Made by a program: the position numbers and the translations under genes
Shown here: positions 60,931-64,000 of the stretch, piece by piece
Layout: each line of letters opens with the position of its first letter
Position numbering within the stretch: the first letter of the stretch is position 1
Assembly: GCA_947564645.1 (NCBI GenBank)
Contig: CANOCU010000002.1
Coordinates: 1 to 64,000 of the forward strand
Reading direction: 5' to 3'
Source: an uncultured Lachnospiraceae bacterium
Lineage (GTDB): Bacteria; Bacillota; Clostridia; Lachnospirales; Lachnospiraceae
Length of the DNA stretch: 64,000 nt
Notes under the pieces: model-generated
What the model saw: only the letters and a program-made list of their open reading frames with translations
What the model was told of the DNA's origin: nothing
Database searches by the model: none

Positions 60931-60964
60931 ACAGCGCTTAAACGGGTTGTGGTTTAAGCGCTGT
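60931..60964 (+). terminator. Stem-loop after the GH3 gene
   Basis: Perfect 13-bp stem ACAGCGCTTAAAC / GTTTAAGCGCTGT with an 8-nt loop; no T-run follows but the stem is very stable. Confidence 0.65.
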
Positions 60965-61056
60965 ATTGCTGTCCTGGAATGAGTTATTACAGAGAAATTC
61001 TGCAGATCTACCTGGTCACAGAACGTAAAATCGTCTATTTATAATGACAATAGTTG

Positions 61057-61085
61057 TTGCATTTGAACCTCCCACATGATATACT
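61057..61085 (+). promoter_or_regulatory. SigA promoter with a long leader before the Rpn-type gene
   Basis: TTGCAT-17-TATACT. The ~310-nt leader holds several short stems, including GTAAC-CT-GTTAC near 61179 and CTGCC ... GGCAG near 61272-61300; no known riboswitch is recognised. Confidence 0.55.
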
Positions 61086-61399
61086 TCTTTTACAAAACAA
61101 ATCTTGATTCTTATAGGTGTATGTTATAGAGTTCGAAGTATCGGCGGGAGTTTTGTTCATCCTGCGGCACACAGTACAGTAACCTGTTACGATTCACGGT
61201 GTCCTGCATCCCGCGGCAGGGCATCCGGCCGATAACTTTACGGTTTCAGTAACTTGCACGGTCAGGCAGTTCTGCCGAAGATTCACATTTGTTTGGCAGG
61301 ACTGTAATGATATTACGTAGAAGGAGCGTTTTTTGTACCGCTTTGCTGTTTTATCTATTGTGACAGTTTCCTGCATGAAATCATTTGGGGAGGTTCACA

Positions 61400-62281
61400 A
61401 TGGAAGAGAAGATGATTCTGGAAACATATGAGCAGAAGCGGGCAAGGATACAGGAATTCAATCTGACCAGCGATCTGTTTGCAGGGAAGGTATTTGAGGA
61501 TTTGGCTGCCTGTCAGGAATTATGCCGGATCTTAACGCAGGACTCCGGGCTTCTGCTTAAGGATGTGAAGACGCAGTATGTGGTCAGAAACCTGGAGACG
61601 CACTCGGTACAGCTTGACGTTCTGGCAGAAGAGATCAGGGGCAGTCTGATCAGTATAGAACTGCAGATGTACAGCGAGAACGAGCCGCTTAGAAGAACGC
61701 GCTTTTATATGTCATGCATTGATGTCAGTATTCTGGAAAAAGGAAAAGATTATTTTGAGCTACCAGCTATGACTCTGGTATATATTACAAAGACGGATAT
61801 CATCGGCGGTGGGAAAGGATCCTATCAGATTGAAAGAAGAGTACGTGGAAACGGGCAGTTAATTAAGGCGAACGTGGGAAATGGTTTAAGTGAGAGATAT
61901 TATAATTTGAAATATCCGACAACAGATGAAAAGATTAATGAACTTCTGGCATATATGGAGAAGTCAGATCCGTTTTATCGGACGGAGAATTTTCCAAGGA
62001 TTGTAGAGAGAGTCAATTATTTTAAGATTCAAAAAGGAGGTTTGGATATTATGTGCGAAATAGCGGACAGAATCAGACAAGAAGGTAAAATGGAGGGCAA
62101 AATAGAAGGCAAAATAGAAGGCAAAATAGAAGATATCCTGGAACTACTGGAGGAACTTGGAAAGATTCCGACAAAGATTGCGCGGCATATCAGGCAGGAG
62201 AGAGATTTAATGGTTCTTGCCAGATGGCACAAATGTGCAGCCGCTGCAGCCAGTATAGCTGAGTTTGAAGCAAAGATGTGA
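61400..62281 (+). CDS. Rpn-family PD-(D/E)XK nuclease / putative transposase
   Basis: A 293-residue protein of the Rpn/PD-(D/E)XK nuclease family transposase group, linked to recombination and, more recently, phage defence. The nuclease core shows SVQLDVLAEEIRGSLISIELQMY (Asp, Glu and Gln in the D-x(n)-E-x-Q pattern) and RTRFYMSCIDVSIL. Near the C-terminus a repeated EGKIEGKIEGKIE segment is encoded by a 12-bp tandem repeat. ATG at 61400 follows GGGGAGG. Copies of such genes are usually scattered, so it may be horizontally acquired. Confidence 0.85.
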   Translation: MEEKMILETYEQKRARIQEFNLTSDLFAGKVFEDLAACQELCRILTQDSGLLLKDVKTQYVVRNLETHSVQLDVLAEEIRGSLISIELQMYSENEPLRRTRFYMSCIDVSILEKGKDYFELPAMTLVYITKTDIIGGGKGSYQIERRVRGNGQLIKANVGNGLSERYYNLKYPTTDEKINELLAYMEKSDPFYRTENFPRIVERVNYFKIQKGGLDIMCEIADRIRQEGKMEGKIEGKIEGKIEDILELLEELGKIPTKIARHIRQERDLMVLARWHKCAAAAASIAEFEAKM

Positions 62282-62301
62282 TCATGACGGGAGTAACAGA
62301 C

Positions 62302-63012
62302 ATGGAACGAATTTTGGTTGTGGAAGACGACCTGGCGCTTAGCACCGGGCTTTGCTTCGAACTGGACGCCGCAGGGTATGTCACGCAGGCGGCCTATAAT
62401 TGCCGGAAGGCGGAATACCTTGTAGAGCAGGAGCGCTTTTCACTGGCGCTTCTGGATGTCAATCTGCCGGACGGCAACGGCTTTGATCTGTGTAAGAAGA
62501 TCAAGGGGATACATCCTGAGCTGCCGGTCCTCTTCCTGACAGCCAATGACCTGGAGGAGGACATGTTGAACGGATACGATCTGGGCGCGGAGGATTATGT
62601 GACGAAGCCCTTCCGGATGTCGATCCTGTTGAAAAAGGTGGAAGTTGCTCTGCGCCGCGCCGCTGTGGCAGGAACGCCGGACGCATCCGCAGGGAAGCAG
62701 ACGGAAGGGACAGGTTACAGAGATGATTTCCTGCAGCTGGATCTTGAAGCCCTGACTGCCGTGCGGGGCGGTGAGAAACTGTCTATCACGCCCAATGAGT
62801 ACAAGATGCTGAAGATCCTGGTGGCCAATGCGGGCAATGTAGTCACAAGACGGATGTTACTGGAGAGATTGTGGGACTACGAGGGAAATTTCATTGATGA
62901 CCATACGCTGACGGTGACGATGAACAGACTGCGGGCGAAGATCGAGGATGAGACGCATACGTATGTCAAGACGGTGCGCGGGATGGGATATATATGGGAG
63001 AAAAGGACATAA
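62302..63012 (+). CDS. OmpR-family response regulator
   Basis: A 236-residue regulator. The receiver domain (about 1-118) has VVEDD, Asp52 in LDVNLPDG and Lys in TKPFRM; the winged helix ends TYVKTVRGMGYIWEK. ATG at 62302 is chosen at the conserved ERILVVEDD start; other in-frame ATGs (62278, 62284) are weaker. It is closely similar in build to the 43025 regulator, and its kinase follows. Confidence 0.93.
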   Translation: MERILVVEDDLALSTGLCFELDAAGYVTQAAYNCRKAEYLVEQERFSLALLDVNLPDGNGFDLCKKIKGIHPELPVLFLTANDLEEDMLNGYDLGAEDYVTKPFRMSILLKKVEVALRRAAVAGTPDASAGKQTEGTGYRDDFLQLDLEALTAVRGGEKLSITPNEYKMLKILVANAGNVVTRRMLLERLWDYEGNFIDDHTLTVTMNRLRAKIEDETHTYVKTVRGMGYIWEKRT

Positions 63013-63042
63013 AGCCATGTCAGGAAGAGCAAGACCGTAAAG

Positions 63043-63057
63043 TATAGTAAACGCCAT
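63043..63057 (-). repeat. ATGGCGTTTACTATA element
   Basis: Another copy of the dispersed 15-mer, here between a response-regulator gene and its kinase, in the minus orientation. Confidence 0.5.
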
Positions 63058-63116
63058 AACAGGAACGGATAAAAAACAAATAACAGGAACATATAACAAG
63101 AACGGGAGACGGAGGA

Positions 63117-64000
63117 ATGGGACAGAGAGCAGACAGCATAATGCGGTGGTGTGTGTTGGCGGCGGGGGCGGCGATGTTCGCCTGTTTTGCTTATGTGGTA
63201 TGGACCTGGGTGCCGCGGACGGATATCCGGGCTGCGCTTGTGGGACTTTGTGCGGGATTGTGCGTGCTCGGTTTTTTGTGGAGTTTATGGCAGAGGCGGC
63301 AGCTTTGCCGGTTTGCGGACGAACTTTGCCGGACACTGGACGATCTGATCGCGGAGCGGAGACCGGAAGCGTATTTTCCTTATGAAGATACCCTGACAGC
63401 GAGAATACAGGGAAAGTTCATGCAGTATTATGACCTGATGAGCGAGGGGCGCAGGCAGAGCAGGCAGGACAAGCAGGTGATCCAGGAACTGGTGTCGGAT
63501 ATCTCCCATCAGGTGAAGACACCCATTGCCAATCTGCAGATGTTCATGGGCATTCTGCAGTCCCATGAACTCAGTGTGGAAAAGCGCGGAGAATTTCTGG
63601 ACACTATGGCGGGGCAGATCAACAAGCTGGACTTCCTGCTGCAGTCTCTGATCAAGATGTCACGGCTAGAGACGGGGACCTTCACACTGCATGTGGAGAA
63701 AGCGAATCTGTATGATACGATCGCGCAGGCATTGAACGGAATCTGGGTCAGAGCGGAGGCCGGAAAGATTACCCTTTCGGTGGAGTGCGATCACAGCATT
63801 ACGGCCAGACATGATGCGAAATGGACGGCGGAGGCGCTTGGCAATCTCCTGGACAATGCGGTCAAGTATACGCCGGTGGGCGGCAGCATCAGTATCCGGG
63901 TGCGCCCATGGCAGTTCTATACCCGGGTGGATATTGAGGATACCGGGATGGGCATTCCGGAGGAGCAGTGTAACGAGGTGTTCAAGCGCTTCTGGCGCAG
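63117..64000 (+). CDS. Sensor histidine kinase, 3' end outside the window
   Basis: The first 294 codons of a membrane kinase with two hydrophobic segments (about 12-32 and 38-57) and a very short extracellular loop. The phosphorylation site is His131 in SDISHQVKTPIAN; N-box NLLDNAVKYTP and G1 EDTGMGI are present, and the glycine-rich G2 is beyond the end. The short loop places it in the group of kinases that work with ABC transporters, so an FtsX/Bce-type transporter may follow outside the window. ATG at 63117 has GGGAGACGGAGGA before it. Confidence 0.92.
   Translation, partial: MGQRADSIMRWCVLAAGAAMFACFAYVVWTWVPRTDIRAALVGLCAGLCVLGFLWSLWQRRQLCRFADELCRTLDDLIAERRPEAYFPYEDTLTARIQGKFMQYYDLMSEGRRQSRQDKQVIQELVSDISHQVKTPIANLQMFMGILQSHELSVEKRGEFLDTMAGQINKLDFLLQSLIKMSRLETGTFTLHVEKANLYDTIAQALNGIWVRAEAGKITLSVECDHSITARHDAKWTAEALGNLLDNAVKYTPVGGSISIRVRPWQFYTRVDIEDTGMGIPEEQCNEVFKRFWR

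Overview
The window looks like chromosome of a gut-type Lachnospiraceae (Clostridia, Bacillota). GC is moderate (about 50%), genes start with strong AGGAGG-type ribosome sites, and SigA-like promoters are common. Families typical of this group are present: a DUF6465 protein, a TIGR03915/radical-SAM pair, a PadR-DUF1700-DUF4097-PspC module, YesM/YesN two-component systems and GH130 phosphorylases. Genus cannot be told from this sequence. I saw no rRNA, tRNA, CRISPR array, complete insertion sequence or prophage.

Layout. 1-6.3 kb: end of a probable radical-SAM gene, its DUF4130 partner, an HPr-like protein lacking the active-site His, an AlbA_2/RecG-like regulator, and a DinG/XPD-like helicase. 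6.3-9.0 kb: endonuclease IV, an intergenic cluster of DnaA-box-like nonamers, and a cytoplasmic GH13 enzyme. 9.0-15.5 kb: a complete branched-chain amino-acid ABC importer (LivJHMGF) and a LacI-type regulator. 15.5-18.7 kb: ECF sigma/zinc-finger membrane protein pair and a frameshifted exported protein. 18.8-22.9 kb: a short ORF, a terminator and a heterodimeric ABC exporter, arranged like a ribosome-controlled attenuator. 23.1-25.1 kb: a Septu (PtuA-PtuB) anti-phage pair. 25.4-31.4 kb: beta-mannoside phosphorolysis genes (2-epimerase, two GH130 phosphorylases) followed by an O-acetyltransferase and an esterase. 31.4-36.9 kb: L-serine dehydratase (sdaAB-sdaAA), DUF6465 and the PadR module. 37-43 kb: ECF S component, small proteins, MATE transporter, DUF4143 ATPase and a Cys/Met PLP enzyme. 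43-49.8 kb: two-component system, truncated AAA-ATPase_like gene and FtsX/MacB-type ABC transporter. 49.8-51.5 kb: a decayed DUF3990 locus and an MNT-HEPN toxin-antitoxin pair. 51.8-60.9 kb: sugar ABC importer whose binding-protein gene carries two in-frame amber codons, then YesM/YesN regulators and a GH3 glycosidase. 61.4-64 kb: an Rpn-type nuclease and a further two-component system cut by the window end.

How it works together. Much of the window is carbohydrate uptake and breakdown. The epimerase turns mannobiose into mannosylglucose, the GH130 enzymes phosphorolyse it and longer mannooligosaccharides, and the esterase may remove acetyl groups. The 52-61 kb locus imports an oligosaccharide and cleaves it with GH3. 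Between these are defence, stress and efflux islands, some visibly more AT-rich than their neighbours (2.3-3.6, 23.1-25.1 and 50.7-51.5 kb).

The most unusual signals are the short-ORF attenuator candidate in front of the ABC exporter (18835-19283); the double-amber binding-protein gene (51778-53304); several families of dispersed palindromic repeats; paired PadR-type operators (33918-33993); an 11-bp helical-phase tandem array between the two serine dehydratase genes; and a 27-bp coding tandem repeat at the tail of an ABC ATPase.
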